DNA of 64,000 nt from Nitrospirota bacterium (GCA_021790195.1 JAJYIF010000010.1:1-64000), one strand, 5' to 3'. Positions 45,478 through 55,331 are shown, counted from the first letter of the stretch. Program-made: numbers and translations. The notes: generated from the sequence alone by a model not told the origin.

Positions 45478-46215
45478 TTATATCTTCATCTCCACATCCA
45501 GGTCCCTGCCGAGATAGGCCCTCTGGACGTCCTTGTTCATGAGCAATTCCTCGGACGTGCCCTGAAGGACGATCCTGCCTGTTTCGAGGACGTATCCCCT
45601 GTCCGCAATCGCAAGTGAGGCCTTTGCATTCTGCTCCACAAGCAGCACCGTGTTCCCCTCCTCCCTCAGTCTGACGATAATCGAGAATATGTTTTTGACG
45701 ATCAGGGGCGCAAGCCCCATAGAAGGCTCGTCCATCATTACAAGTCTGGGCTGCGCCATAAGAGACCTGCCGATTGCGAGCATCTGCTGCTCGCCCCCCG
45801 AGAGCGTCCCGGCGAGTTGTTTTTCCCTCTCCATCAGTATGGGGAAAAGCCCGTACACCTTTTCGATTCCTGCCTTCATCGCCCCTTTTCTCTCTCTCCT
45901 TTGTCTGATGTAACCGCCCAACAGAAGGTTCTCCTTGACCGTCATCGACGCGAAGACTTGTCTGCCCTCGGGCACAAGAGAACATCCCAGAAAGACCACT
46001 TTCTCTGCGGGAAGACGGCTGATATCCCGATTGTCAAAGATGATTTCACCCTCTCTCGCCCTCAAAAGGCCGGCTATCGTGTTGAGCAGGGTCGTCTTTC
46101 CAGCGCCGTTAGCGCCGATGATCGTGACGATTTCCCCGGGCGCGATATGCATCGATACCTTTCTGAGGACCTTCAGCCTGCCGTAACCCGAATCAAGGTT
46201 TCTGATCTTCAGCAT
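45478..46215 (-). CDS. livF: branched-chain amino-acid-type ABC transporter ATP-binding protein LivF
   Basis: A 245-residue ATPase with Walker [15 protein letters not shown] (about 35-48), the [15 protein letters not shown] signature and Walker [14 protein letters not shown]. It begins [17 protein letters not shown], right after the livG stop; a longer frame up to 46272 lies in livG and is rejected. With LivG it powers uptake through LivHM. Confidence 0.96.
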   Translation of the reverse strand: MLKIRNLDSGYGRLKVLRKVSMHIAPGEIVTIIGANGAGKTTLLNTIAGLLRAREGEIIFDNRDISRLPAEKVVFLGCSLVPEGRQVFASMTVKENLLLGGYIRQRRERKGAMKAGIEKVYGLFPILMEREKQLAGTLSGGEQQMLAIGRSLMAQPRLVMMDEPSMGLAPLIVKNIFSIIVRLREEGNTVLLVEQNAKASLAIADRGYVLETGRIVLQGTSEELLMNKDVQRAYLGRDLDVEMKI

Positions 46216-46216
46216 C

Positions 46217-46978
46217 TCACTCTTCTTCTCCAAGGTAGATGCGGACGACCTCCTTGTGCTTCTGGACCGCAAGAGGCGTGTCGTCCGCCACTTTCTCTCC
46301 GTAGTTCAGGACAACGATCTCGTCCGATATATTCATAACAAGAGACATATCGTGCTCTACGATCAGGATTGCAATGCCCTTATCTCTCACCTTTGATATC
46401 ATAGAAGCCATCTCGGCGGTTTCGCGCATATTCAGCCCGGCCGCCGGCTCATCGAGCAGAAGCAACCCCGGTTCGCAGGCAAGCGCCCGCGCCAGCTCTA
46501 CGAGCCTCTGTTGCCCGTAAGAAAGACTCGTGGCCTCCTGATCAGCGAGCCCGGAGATGCCGAGGAATTCCATCACCTCGAGCGACCTCTCTTTTGCCCC
46601 GCGGTCTTCCCTCCATATCCCCGGCAGGCCGAGCATGGCCGAAACAAAGCCGGTCTTGCCGTGAAGATGCCTGCCGATCATTACGTTTTCTATCGAGGTC
46701 ATCTTCGGGAAGAGCCTGATATGCTGAAAGGTCCGCGCAATCCCTCTTCTGGCGATCTCATAGGGTCTCAAACCCTGAATGGGCCGCTCATGAAACAGAA
46801 CGGCCCCGGTATCCGGGGTCAGGAAGCCGGAGATGAGATTGAAGAGGGTCGTCTTTCCGGCGCCGTTGGGACCTATCAGCGCCTTGATGGCCCCTTCACT
46901 CACACCGAAGCTGACGCCGCTCACGGCCTGCAGTCCGCCGAACCTCTTGCTTAAACCTCGTACGTCAAGGAGCCGCAT
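46217..46978 (-). CDS. livG: branched-chain amino-acid-type ABC transporter ATP-binding protein LivG
   Basis: A 253-residue ATPase with Walker [15 protein letters not shown] (about 37-50), the family-specific RGIARTFQHIRLFPKMTSIENVM in the Q-loop region, the signature LSYGQQRLVELARAL and Walker B LLLLDEPAAGLN. Its ATG touches the livM stop. Confidence 0.97.
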   Translation of the reverse strand: MRLLDVRGLSKRFGGLQAVSGVSFGVSEGAIKALIGPNGAGKTTLFNLISGFLTPDTGAVLFHERPIQGLRPYEIARRGIARTFQHIRLFPKMTSIENVMIGRHLHGKTGFVSAMLGLPGIWREDRGAKERSLEVMEFLGISGLADQEATSLSYGQQRLVELARALACEPGLLLLDEPAAGLNMRETAEMASMISKVRDKGIAILIVEHDMSLVMNISDEIVVLNYGEKVADDTPLAVQKHKEVVRIYLGEEE

Positions 46979-48051
46979 TACACCGCCTCCTCGTCTCTTC
47001 CGGACAGCAACGCCTTAAGGTCACGGACTATGTCCATGTGGAGAAGCCCCCGGGGGACAAAGAGCATAATGACTATCAAAATGGCTCCGAAGACCGCGTC
47101 GTCATAGGTTCCGAAGTAGCCCCGCAGAGAGAGGAAGTTCAGAAGCGTTCCCATCACGACCGCGCCCCATAGATTCGCCATGCCTCCGACCGCCACTATC
47201 GCCACATAACGCACCGATTTCATAATAGATGCCTCAGACGGTCCTATACCGCCGTTATAGTGGGTCAGGAACACCCCGGCCACCGACGCAAAGGCCGCGC
47301 TCAGTACGAAAGTATAAAGCTTGTATCTTGCGGTGTCGATACCCATCGCATTCGCTGCATCTTCCGCACCGTGGATGGATCGAAGCGCCCTTCCTATGCG
47401 CGAGTGAATAAGGTTAAGCGACAGAAAGACAGCAACGACCACGAGGCCCCATGCTATGTAATAATTTTGCACCCTGTCGGACATCTCCCCGCTCACCTCA
47501 AGGAACGGCAGGATCTTAAACGGAGGGACATCCGAAAGGCCGTCTGCGCCGCCAAGCGCTGTCATGCCGAGGACGATTCTGTATACAATGGTCCCGAAGC
47601 CGAGGGTGGCCATAGCAAGATAATGTCCTTTCAGTTTAAGGACCGGACCTCCGATGACATACGCGATAAGGACCGCCGATAGAACTGCGGCGATACATGC
47701 GGCCCATGGCTGGAAGATCAGCATCTGCCCGCCGTAAAGGTCTTCCCTCGTCCACAGGAATCCGGCCTTCGCCAGGAAAGAAATGATCCTATCGTCTTTC
47801 ATCGGCGTGAGGTCATACGTAGTAAGAAAGGCCGAGAGATAGCCGCCGATAGCGAAGAAGCCCGCATGGCCGAGAGATATCTGCCCGGCGTAACCGATCA
47901 TTAGACAGAGCCCGACAATGACCAGACAATAATAGGCAGCCATCGTGAGCTGGGTAAGATAATACGCCGTGCCGGTATAAGAGGTGATCTGCTGCACACC
48001 TATAAGGGCCGCAATAAAAATAAGAAGCGGAAGATAAATACGGCTCCGCAT
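46978..48051 (-). CDS. livM: branched-chain amino-acid-type ABC transporter permease LivM
   Basis: A 357-residue inner-membrane permease with about ten helices. Family hallmarks are GYAGQISLGHAGFFAIGGYLSA and the coupling-loop stretch SRIGRALRSIHGAEDAANAMGID in part, then GGMANLWGAVVMG. Its ATG overlaps the livH stop. Confidence 0.96.
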   Translation of the reverse strand: MRSRIYLPLLIFIAALIGVQQITSYTGTAYYLTQLTMAAYYCLVIVGLCLMIGYAGQISLGHAGFFAIGGYLSAFLTTYDLTPMKDDRIISFLAKAGFLWTREDLYGGQMLIFQPWAACIAAVLSAVLIAYVIGGPVLKLKGHYLAMATLGFGTIVYRIVLGMTALGGADGLSDVPPFKILPFLEVSGEMSDRVQNYYIAWGLVVVAVFLSLNLIHSRIGRALRSIHGAEDAANAMGIDTARYKLYTFVLSAAFASVAGVFLTHYNGGIGPSEASIMKSVRYVAIVAVGGMANLWGAVVMGTLLNFLSLRGYFGTYDDAVFGAILIVIMLFVPRGLLHMDIVRDLKALLSGRDEEAV

Positions 48052-48941
48052 CAGAACTCCTTGAGCCTTGCTGTTTCAGCGCTGCCGAAGATACCGCTCG
48101 GTCTAAGGAAGAGGATGATCAGAAGTACCGAGATCGAGACCACATCCTTGTATGCGGCAGGCAATACCCAGATACTGAAAGATTCGAGTATGCCGAGCAC
48201 GAGACCAGCCGCCACCGCAGCAAAGCTGTTGCCGAGTCCGCCGAGGATGGCGACAGTAAACCCCTTGATGGCGAGAGGAGTTCCGCTGTCATATTGGACA
48301 TAAGTTATGGGAGAGACGATACATCCGCCCAGTGCCCCGATTGCGGCGCTCAGCATAAATGAAAGAGTTACCATGTTTCCGGCGTTGACACCGCATAGCC
48401 TCGCTGCCTGCTGGTTTGCGGAGCAGGCGCGCATCTGCCTCCCGGTAAGAGTATGGCCGAAAAAGATGTTCAAGGCGGCAACCATCAGCGCGGTGATCCC
48501 GGCGACCCACAGGACCTGGGGCGAGATAAAAACCCCTCCGAGCCTGACCGATGTCACCGAGGTGCCGGTGAAATAAGGCAGGGCTCTCACACCTTCTCCC
48601 CATATGTGCATGGCGGCCTCCCTGATGATGATCGATAAACCTATGGTAATGATTATCACCCTGAGGACGGAGGGTCTTCGGAGCCAGCGGATAAAAAGTA
48701 TCTCTATCAACCCGCCTACGGCCGTTGTGATGACGACGGCCGCAATAATCGCAGCGTACAACGGCAGAAAATGATGGAGGGTCACGGCGGTCATGCCGCC
48801 GAGCATCACGAATTCTCCCTGGGCGAAATTGATTATGCCCGTGGCATTGTATATGATGTTGAACCCTATTGCCACGACTGCGTAGATCGCCCCGTATGTG
48901 ACGCCTGCAACTATATACTGGAAAAAGAGATCGATATTCAT
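48051..48941 (-). CDS. livH: branched-chain amino-acid-type ABC transporter permease LivH
   Basis: A 296-residue permease with about eight helices: YGAIYAVVAIGFNIIYNATGIINFAQGEFVMLGG (read in two blocks), TGRQMRACSANQQAARLCGVN as coupling loop, and GFTVAILGGLGN. It follows the substrate-binding protein gene after a strong hairpin (48954-48988). Confidence 0.96.
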   Translation of the reverse strand: MNIDLFFQYIVAGVTYGAIYAVVAIGFNIIYNATGIINFAQGEFVMLGGMTAVTLHHFLPLYAAIIAAVVITTAVGGLIEILFIRWLRRPSVLRVIIITIGLSIIIREAAMHIWGEGVRALPYFTGTSVTSVRLGGVFISPQVLWVAGITALMVAALNIFFGHTLTGRQMRACSANQQAARLCGVNAGNMVTLSFMLSAAIGALGGCIVSPITYVQYDSGTPLAIKGFTVAILGGLGNSFAAVAAGLVLGILESFSIWVLPAAYKDVVSISVLLIILFLRPSGIFGSAETARLKEF

Positions 48942-48953
48942 GCCCAGTCAAAC

Positions 48954-48988
48954 AATCGGGAGTATCCGCATAGCGGGTACTCCCGATT
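48954..48988 (-). terminator. hairpin between livK and livHMGF
   Basis: AATCGGGAGTA (48954-48964) pairs perfectly with TACTCCCGATT (48978-48988), and CCGC/GCGG pairs inside. On the minus strand it follows the livK stop by 17 nt and precedes livH by 12 nt. It probably attenuates read-through so that the binding protein is made in excess over the membrane parts. Confidence 0.75.
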
Positions 48989-49005
48989 TAACCTTCGACA
49001 CCCGG

Positions 49006-50151
49006 TTAGTTTCCGAGAATTGCGAATTTGCCTTTCCTGACCGTCAGCATGACAAAGGAATCCATGGAGAGGCCGTTATGGTCCTGAGGTGAGAAATTGA
49101 ATATGCCGCCCGTACCCACGACCCCTTTCAGGGTCTCGATAGCATTGCGCACGGCCGCCGAGTCGGTGCTGTGCGCCTTCTCGATCGCCCTGGTGAGAAT
49201 GGTCATCGCGTCGTAGGCATGGCCACCGAAGGTGCTCGCGTCCTCTTTGAATTTGCGCTCATAGTCTCTCTTATAACTCATGAGAACCGACTTCTGCGGA
49301 TTGTTGGCCGGAAGCACATCCGCCACAAGCAGCCTGCCCGCCGGGAAAATCACGCCTTCCGCTGCAGGTCCTGCAGCCGCCACATACTTGATGTTGCCGA
49401 AACCGTGGCTCTGGAAGATCCGGCCTTTAAAGCCGATCTGACGGGCGTTCTTGATGACAATAGACTGCGCCGGCTCTATTGACCAGTTGAGAAGGGCCTG
49501 GGCGCCCGAGGCCTTGGCCTTTGTCACTTCTGCGGTAAGGTCTGTGGCAGACTTGTCGTAAACCTCGTTGCTCACGATCTGGATATGGTGTTCGGGGGCG
49601 AGTTTTTCGATCTGGACTTTTCCCGCCTGCCCGAAGCCGGTATTGCTCGAAAGGACCGCGATCTTCGATATCTTCATCTTCTTCATCTCGTCAAAGATCT
49701 TGATCACCGCGAAACTGTCATTCTGAGGCGTCTTAAAGACATACTTTGCCACGGGGTTCACGATCACTTCGGCCGCGGCGCACGAAAGCAGGATCGTATT
49801 GCCTTCTTCCGCCAGATTCTTGATCTTCATGGTCTCGCCGGTCGTGGAAGGGCCGATAATGGCAAGGACCTTATCTTCTTCTATCAACTGCTTTGCAAAG
49901 GACAGGGCTTTTTCCGGACTTGCGCCGGTGTCCTTGATAATGAGCTCTATTTTTTTGCCCATTATGCCGCCTCTTTTATTGATCTCGTCGGTCATCATCT
50001 CGAGCGTTTTCGCCTCAGGCGCGCCAAGAAATGATGCGGGGCCGGTCACTGCCAGCAAGGCCCCCACCTTTATCGTGTCCTTTGCCGCAGCCGGGGTGAC
50101 TGTCACCGCCGCAAATAGCAGCATTACTGCAAGAAACCGTACTATCCTCAT
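49006..50151 (-). CDS. livK: branched-chain amino-acid-type ABC transporter substrate-binding protein
   Basis: A 381-residue periplasmic protein. A signal peptide (about 1-24, ending PAAA-K) precedes the ligand-binding fold: IKVGALLAVTGPASFLGAPEAK, INKRGGIMGKKIELIIKDT and GPSTTGETMKIKNLAEEG. The ATG at 50149-50151 has AAGGAGGATGCT before it, so the extra ten residues of the longer frame are dropped. The true ligand may be an aromatic or aryl compound, given the neighbours. Confidence 0.95.
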   Translation of the reverse strand: MRIVRFLAVMLLFAAVTVTPAAAKDTIKVGALLAVTGPASFLGAPEAKTLEMMTDEINKRGGIMGKKIELIIKDTGASPEKALSFAKQLIEEDKVLAIIGPSTTGETMKIKNLAEEGNTILLSCAAAEVIVNPVAKYVFKTPQNDSFAVIKIFDEMKKMKISKIAVLSSNTGFGQAGKVQIEKLAPEHHIQIVSNEVYDKSATDLTAEVTKAKASGAQALLNWSIEPAQSIVIKNARQIGFKGRIFQSHGFGNIKYVAAAGPAAEGVIFPAGRLLVADVLPANNPQKSVLMSYKRDYERKFKEDASTFGGHAYDAMTILTRAIEKAHSTDSAAVRNAIETLKGVVGTGGIFNFSPQDHNGLSMDSFVMLTVRKGKFAILGN

Positions 50152-50196
50152 AGCATCCTCCTTGTGAAAGATATTAACCAAAAAAGCACTTCTCGG

Positions 50197-50628
50197 TCAA
50201 AGTGAGTAGACCTCCTCCCCCTTCAGTATCCTGATCCCAGCCTTCTGAAGAACGTCAATCGCCTTTTCGAGTCCGTCGATGCGGAATATGATAATGGCGT
50301 TATTTCCGCTCTTCTGGACAAAGGCGTACATGTACTCTACATTAATCCCTCCGCCGTTCAACACGTTGAGTATGCCGGCAAGTCCGCCGGGACGGTCCGA
50401 AACTTCCACGGCGATCACTTCGGTCTTTCCGACGGTGAAGCCGCCCTCCTTGAGCACCTGTTTCGCCTTTTCCGTTTCTTTCACTATGAGCCTCAGTATG
50501 CCGAAATCAGCGGTGTCGGCGAGAGAGAGGGCCCTTATGTTAATACCCGAGCGGGCCAAAATCTCCGCCACCTCAGCAAGCCTTCCCGATTTGTTCTCAA
50601 GGAATACGGATATCTGCTCGACCTTCAT
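50197..50628 (-). CDS. tandem ACT-domain amino-acid-binding protein
   Basis: A 143-residue protein of two ACT domains and nothing else: [32 protein letters not shown] read in two blocks (about 3-34) and [29 protein letters not shown] (about 72-100). ACT domains sense amino acids. It lies between livK and an arylacetate-CoA ligase and is typical of such operons, so it may report amino-acid level to the pathway. AGGAGG precedes the ATG. Confidence 0.92.
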   Translation of the reverse strand: MKVEQISVFLENKSGRLAEVAEILARSGINIRALSLADTADFGILRLIVKETEKAKQVLKEGGFTVGKTEVIAVEVSDRPGGLAGILNVLNGGGINVEYMYAFVQKSGNNAIIIFRIDGLEKAIDVLQKAGIRILKGEEVYSL

Positions 50629-50645
50629 AAAAACCTCCTGTATCT

Positions 50646-50718
50646 AGGTTAAGGCTGAGATTAAGGTTGAGGAAAACCTGCGCATATAGTCCTTAACCTT
50701 GACCTCAACCTCTCAGAG
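50646..50718. repeat. degenerate repeat tract with inverted halves
   Basis: AGGTTAAGGCTGAGATTAAG plus GTTGAGG (50646-50672) is mirrored by CCTTAACCTTGACCTCAACC plus TCTCAG (50691-50716). It fills the gap between the ACT gene and the second ligase and reaches the ligase stop codon. It can fold as a long imperfect hairpin. Confidence 0.65.
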
Positions 50719-52014
50719 CTTCCTCCTGTCAATCACCCTTTTCGCCTTGCCTTCGCTTCTCTCTATTGTCCTGGGCTCCACGAGTTTGACCTTTGCAGAT
50801 ATGGAGAGGACCGATGCGATCTCTTTTCTGATCTTCTCCTCGAGCACCTGCAACTTCCTAACCTCGTCGGAGAAGACCTTCTCCTCCACCTCAACAAGGA
50901 TCTCGAGCTCGTCCATCTCGCCCGCCTTCCTGTCGACAATAAGCTGGTAATGCGGCTGGGTCCCTTCGATGGCCAGAAGCACATGCTCTATCTGCGAGGG
51001 GAAGACATTTATTCCTCTCACCACGATCATATCGTCCGTCCTCCCCCTGATCTTGCTGATCCTCGGAGAGGTCCTCCCGCACCTGCATTTCTCGTGCGTA
51101 ATACTCACGTTGTCCCTCGTACGGTAACGTATGAGAGGGATGCCGCTCTTAGTGAGCGTGGTTATCACAAGCTCCCCGGCCTCGCCTTCTCCCGCCGCTC
51201 TGCCCGTCTCGGGATTGACAACCTCCGGATAGAAAACGTCCGACCAGATATGAAGACCGTCTTTGTGCCGGCATTCCTGGGCGACGCCGGGGCCTATGAT
51301 CTCGGAGAGTCCGTAAACATCAGTGGCCAGCATGTTCCATGTCGCCTCTATCTCCTTACGCATGGAATCGCTCCACGGCTCGGCGCCGAAGATGCCGATT
51401 TCCCAGCTGCTCTCCCTGGGATCTAGCCCGATCTCACGGGCCTCGTCCGCCATGTATAGGGCGTAGCTCGGAGTGCATCCAAGTATCCTCGGCTTAAAGT
51501 CTGTCATCAGCTTCAGCTGTCTCTTGGTCTGTCCGGAAGAGGCGGGTATGATCGTCAGTCCCATCTCAAGGGCGCCGTAATGAAAACCCAGCCCCCCGGT
51601 GAAAAGACCATAGCCGTACGCGATCTGTATCCTGTCCCCGGGCTCGGCGCCGGCGCAGCAGAGAGATCTCGCCATGACCTCGGACCAGAGCTTCAGGTCT
51701 TTCTTCGTATAGCCTACGACTGTGGGGTTTCCGGTGGTGCCGCTCGAAACATGTATCTCCTTTACCTCTCCTACAGGAGAAGAAAAAAGCCCGAAAGGAT
51801 AACTGTCGCGCATGTCGTCCTTGACGGTGAACGGCAGTTTCTGAACGTCTTTTATGCCCTTTACATCTGAGGGCTTGACTCCCGAAGAATCGAATTTTGC
51901 CTTGTAGAGGGGACAATTCCTATAAACATAAGAGACTATCTTCTTCAGACGCTGGGACTGGATTTCCTGCATGTTTTTCCTGCCCATGCACTCCATCTCT
52001 TTATTCCAGATCAT
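50713..52014 (-). CDS. paaK: phenylacetate-CoA ligase-type enzyme (copy 2)
   Basis: A 433-residue paralogue of the ligase at 44166-45464. Key blocks are HVSSGTTGNPTVVGYTKKDL (about 90-109), [54 protein letters not shown] and [12 protein letters not shown] with the catalytic Lys. Cysteines in CRCG may bind metal. It lies just downstream of iorB, which suggests it activates the arylacetates that iorAB uses or makes. Confidence 0.94.
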   Translation of the reverse strand: MIWNKEMECMGRKNMQEIQSQRLKKIVSYVYRNCPLYKAKFDSSGVKPSDVKGIKDVQKLPFTVKDDMRDSYPFGLFSSPVGEVKEIHVSSGTTGNPTVVGYTKKDLKLWSEVMARSLCCAGAEPGDRIQIAYGYGLFTGGLGFHYGALEMGLTIIPASSGQTKRQLKLMTDFKPRILGCTPSYALYMADEAREIGLDPRESSWEIGIFGAEPWSDSMRKEIEATWNMLATDVYGLSEIIGPGVAQECRHKDGLHIWSDVFYPEVVNPETGRAAGEGEAGELVITTLTKSGIPLIRYRTRDNVSITHEKCRCGRTSPRISKIRGRTDDMIVVRGINVFPSQIEHVLLAIEGTQPHYQLIVDRKAGEMDELEILVEVEEKVFSDEVRKLQVLEEKIRKEIASVLSISAKVKLVEPRTIERSEGKAKRVIDRRKL

Positions 52015-52072
52015 GGTTCGCTCTCCTTCCTTCCATTACAAGATAAAGGCTGCATACTACGCACTTCGCACG

Positions 52073-52675
52073 TCACGAGTTCCGCATTCTGACGATTGCT
52101 TCCCTTCCTTCGAGAAACGCTGCCTTATTCACCATAAGGAACCTTTCAGGGACCCGCTCCGTTATCACATCGACAAAGGCCTTTTCGCCAATAGGCAAGA
52201 ATATGGAGAGCGCCCCCACCAATACCATGTTGACGGCCTTTATCTCACCGAGAGCCTTCGCCATTTCGAACGCGTCGACCGGAAATACGGAAAGGCCCCT
52301 TGTGCGAAGTTCTTCGACTATGGCCTCAGGGTATCTTTCCGTCCCTGTCGCAACTGAGGAAGGCAATATCCTTTGGGTATTCACAACGACCTTGCTCTCC
52401 CTGCCGAGATAGGGAATATACCGCAATGATTCGAGCATCTCAAAGGCAAGCTCGATATCCGCGGTCCCCGGCTCAATGAGCGGAGAATATACCTTCTCCC
52501 CGTACCTCAGGTGCGCGACAACAGATCCTCCCCTCTGCGCCATTCCGTGGACCTCGCTTTTCTTTACATCAAACCCTGCCTTCAGCAGGGCCAGAGAAGT
52601 GATCTCGCTCGCCAGGAGTATGCCCTGACCGCCGACCCCGCAGAAAATGATATTACCGCTTTCCACGTTCCTCAC
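52073..52675 (-). CDS. iorB: indolepyruvate:ferredoxin oxidoreductase, beta subunit
   Basis: A 200-residue subunit of the gamma-domain type: NIIFCGVGGQGILLASEITS (about 8-27), EVHGMAQRGGSVVAHLR and VNTQRILPSSV. With IorA it oxidatively decarboxylates aryl pyruvates to aryl-CoA, reducing ferredoxin, or runs the reverse. It overlaps the iorA stop by 23 nt. The end of the gene runs into repeat-like DNA (52040-52085). Confidence 0.95.
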   Translation of the reverse strand: MRNVESGNIIFCGVGGQGILLASEITSLALLKAGFDVKKSEVHGMAQRGGSVVAHLRYGEKVYSPLIEPGTADIELAFEMLESLRYIPYLGRESKVVVNTQRILPSSVATGTERYPEAIVEELRTRGLSVFPVDAFEMAKALGEIKAVNMVLVGALSIFLPIGEKAFVDVITERVPERFLMVNKAAFLEGREAIVRMRNS

Positions 52676-54482
52676 CGCTCAACACAATCGAGTTGAATTT
52701 GCAAACACTCACGCACTGACCGCATCCGTCGCAGAGCACCGCATTTATCCTTGCATATCCCTTCTGCTTCTCTTTGAAGCCGAGCTTCTTTGCCTCCTGT
52801 TCGCTCAAGGGCACCCATTCAATCGCAGGACATCCGAGCTTCAGACATGACCTGCAGCCTGTGCATCTTTCCGGGATTATCAGATAAAGGGGTTTCTCTT
52901 TCCTCTTCCTCATCTCCGGAAGAAGGACACAGGGGTGTCTCGTAATTACCACGGAAGGCTCCGGGCGCCCGATCTCGGTCTTAAGGAGTTTATAGGTAGC
53001 CTCTATATCATTGGGATCAACGGTATGGACATGCTTTACCCCGACAGCCCTGCACAGGGCCTCGATATCTATTACAGCGCTGTAATCCCCTGTGATGGTC
53101 GTTCCCGTGGCTGGATGAGGCTGATGGCCGGTCATCGCCGTCGTTCTGTTGTCGAGGATTACAACAGTTGTGAATCCCCTGTTATAGACGATATCGATCA
53201 GTCCGGTAATCCCCGAATGTATAAAAGTAGAATCTCCTATGACGGCTATCGTCTTCCCGAGCGCCTCTTTGCCGAGCGCCTTTTCCATTCCAAGGGCATT
53301 GCCGATGCCGGCCCCCATGCAGACACACGAATCCATGGCCGAAAGTGGCTTGAGCGCCGCGAGCGTGTAGCAGCCTATATCTCCCGCGACAAAGGCGCCA
53401 AGCCTCGAAATGGCATAGAAGACCCCCCGGTGCGGACATCCGGGGCATAAGTTAGGCGGCCGCTGAGGTATCTCTACAGGCTCAAAGCGGCTTCCCTCTC
53501 CTCCTTCAATTGCCTTCCTCAGAATATTTGAATTGAGCTCACCGGAAGAAGGGATGAGCTCTTTCCCTTTGCATTTTATGCCAAAAGCCTTTACGCGGAG
53601 TTCGATGAAGGGGTCTAGCTCTTCAACTACATACACTTCCTCCACGGCGTCGGCAAAGTCCTTTATAAGTTTCTCCGGCAGCGGGTATACCATTCCGAGC
53701 TTCAACACCGAGGCCTGCGGAAAGACTTCCTTAACATAGAGATATGAAACTCCCGATGTTATAAACCCTCTTTTCTTGTCTCCCTGTTCGATCCTGTTTT
53801 CCGGAAAGGTATCAGCAAAGGAGCGGAGCCTCTCCATCCTGATTCCGAGCTCTCTTCTCCTCTTCCTCGCATTAGCCGGAAGCATTACAAACTTCTCCGG
53901 TATCTTCTCGATGCCGGCCTTTACTTTCGACGACTCGCGCTTTCCCGGAAGCACAATGCCCTTGACATGTGAAACCCTGGTCGTCGTACGAAGAAGGACC
54001 GGCGTATCGAAATCCTCGCTTATCCGGAACGCGATCTTGACGAATTCCTTGGCCTCTGCCGGGTCAGAAGGCTCCAGCATCGGGACCTTTGCGGCAAAGG
54101 CATAGTTCCTGTTGTCCTGCTCATTCTGGGAGCTGTGCATCTCCGGGTCATCAGCCGTGACAATGACCAGTCCGCCCCTCACGCCTGTGTAAGCCGCCGT
54201 AAAGAGCGGGTCTGCGGCAATATTGAGACCGACGTGCTTCATGGAGGCCATGGCCCTCACGCCGGCAAACGAAGCGCCCAGGGCCACTTCCACAGCTACT
54301 TTCTCATTCGGGGACCATTCCGCATACACACCTTTGTATTTCGAGATGTTCTCGATTATCTCGGTTGAAGGCGTTCCGGGATATGCGGATGCGACCCTGA
54401 CCCCTGACTCATATGCGCCGAGGGCTATCGCTTCATTCCCGGAAAGAAAAACTCTTTTCTCAATATCTGTTTTAGATTTCAT
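52653..54482 (-). CDS. iorA: indolepyruvate:ferredoxin oxidoreductase, alpha subunit
   Basis: A 609-residue protein. The N-terminal pyrimidine-binding domain has FLSGNEAIALGAYESGVRVASAYPGTPSTEI in two blocks, and TPP binding is in CVCMGAGIGNALGMEKA and VIGDSTFIHSGITGLIDIVYN. The C-terminal ferredoxin domain carries CTGCRSCLKLGCP and CDGCGQCVSVCK for two 4Fe-4S clusters. The true start is probably the ATG at 54480-54482; the codon two before it is TTG. It is an oxygen-sensitive anaerobic enzyme. Confidence 0.96.
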   Translation of the reverse strand: MKSKTDIEKRVFLSGNEAIALGAYESGVRVASAYPGTPSTEIIENISKYKGVYAEWSPNEKVAVEVALGASFAGVRAMASMKHVGLNIAADPLFTAAYTGVRGGLVIVTADDPEMHSSQNEQDNRNYAFAAKVPMLEPSDPAEAKEFVKIAFRISEDFDTPVLLRTTTRVSHVKGIVLPGKRESSKVKAGIEKIPEKFVMLPANARKRRRELGIRMERLRSFADTFPENRIEQGDKKRGFITSGVSYLYVKEVFPQASVLKLGMVYPLPEKLIKDFADAVEEVYVVEELDPFIELRVKAFGIKCKGKELIPSSGELNSNILRKAIEGGEGSRFEPVEIPQRPPNLCPGCPHRGVFYAISRLGAFVAGDIGCYTLAALKPLSAMDSCVCMGAGIGNALGMEKALGKEALGKTIAVIGDSTFIHSGITGLIDIVYNRGFTTVVILDNRTTAMTGHQPHPATGTTITGDYSAVIDIEALCRAVGVKHVHTVDPNDIEATYKLLKTEIGRPEPSVVITRHPCVLLPEMRKRKEKPLYLIIPERCTGCRSCLKLGCPAIEWVPLSEQEAKKLGFKEKQKGYARINAVLCDGCGQCVSVCKFNSIVLSGEERGKR

Positions 54483-54527
54483 ATACAAAAAATCCGGAGA
54501 TTAGGTTATCACACCAACCCGTCATTT

Positions 54528-55331
54528 TCAACCGCCGGCCGACCTTAGCAGATTGTCGGCATTCCCGCTCAGAATCAGACCTTCCAGCTCCTCTCCGAGA
54601 TCAAGTCCCCTGAGAAGGGACAAGGTCTTGCCCTGGTCCGTCCAGGGGGAATCGGTCCCGAAAAGAATATAGCCGGGGGGATGGCCAAGGATCATCTTCT
54701 TAGCCCTGTCCCCGGGCAGATACTCAAGGGAAAAAGATATCTCCATAAAGACCGGTTTCCCTATCAATAATTCTTCCACCTCCTGCCACTGTTCCCACGA
54801 GCCGAGATGGGTCGTCACCAATTTGAGCTCGGGGAAGGCATCTTTGACTTTCACGATCTTCAGGGGGTCCGCCTTCTTTATCCTCGGAAAGGCGAAGTCG
54901 AAGCCGGTGTGGACCACCATGATCAGGTTTTCTTTGCTTATCCCTTCATATATAGGGAAAAGCCGCTCATCGTCGAGATTGAAATCCTGATAATACGGAT
55001 GAAATTTCACCCCCTTGAACCCCTCGCCCTTTATCTGCCGGACCCTCTCCCTGAACTTGGAATCTGACGGATGAAATGAAGGGAACGGTATGATCCTGTC
55101 CGATTTGACCTTCACAGACCATGCGAAGATCGGCTCAAATTGGGACGGCTTTGTCGCGATTGAGCAGACCACACTCCTCCCGATACCGTAACGGTCCATA
55201 GAACCCAGCAATGACGCTATCTTTCCATTAAGGCAGGCATTGACTCCGCCTTCCCTTTCCAGTGTCTTCATCGCTCTTTCCGCCAGGTCATCGGGGAAGG
55301 CATGGGTATGAAAATCCACAATTCCTCTCAC
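54528..55331 (-). CDS. amidohydrolase-superfamily (TIM-barrel) metal-dependent hydrolase
   Basis: A 267-residue protein with IVDFHTHAFPDDL (metal HxH, about 3-15), GVKFHPYYQDF, MVVHTGFDF, VTTHLGSWEQW and LFGTDSPWTD. The motifs fit the PF04909-type amidohydrolases that include aryl-acid decarboxylases and lactone hydrolases. It is the first gene of the iorA operon, so it may process an aryl or amino-acid-derived compound, but no substrate is evident. Confidence 0.88.
   Translation of the reverse strand: MRGIVDFHTHAFPDDLAERAMKTLEREGGVNACLNGKIASLLGSMDRYGIGRSVVCSIATKPSQFEPIFAWSVKVKSDRIIPFPSFHPSDSKFRERVRQIKGEGFKGVKFHPYYQDFNLDDERLFPIYEGISKENLIMVVHTGFDFAFPRIKKADPLKIVKVKDAFPELKLVTTHLGSWEQWQEVEELLIGKPVFMEISFSLEYLPGDRAKKMILGHPPGYILFGTDSPWTDQGKTLSLLRGLDLGEELEGLILSGNADNLLRSAGG

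Noticed and set aside
44148-45542. Plus-strand open frame of 464 codons
   Set aside because: It mirrors the phenylacetate-CoA ligase gene and shows only the low-complexity composition of an antisense frame.
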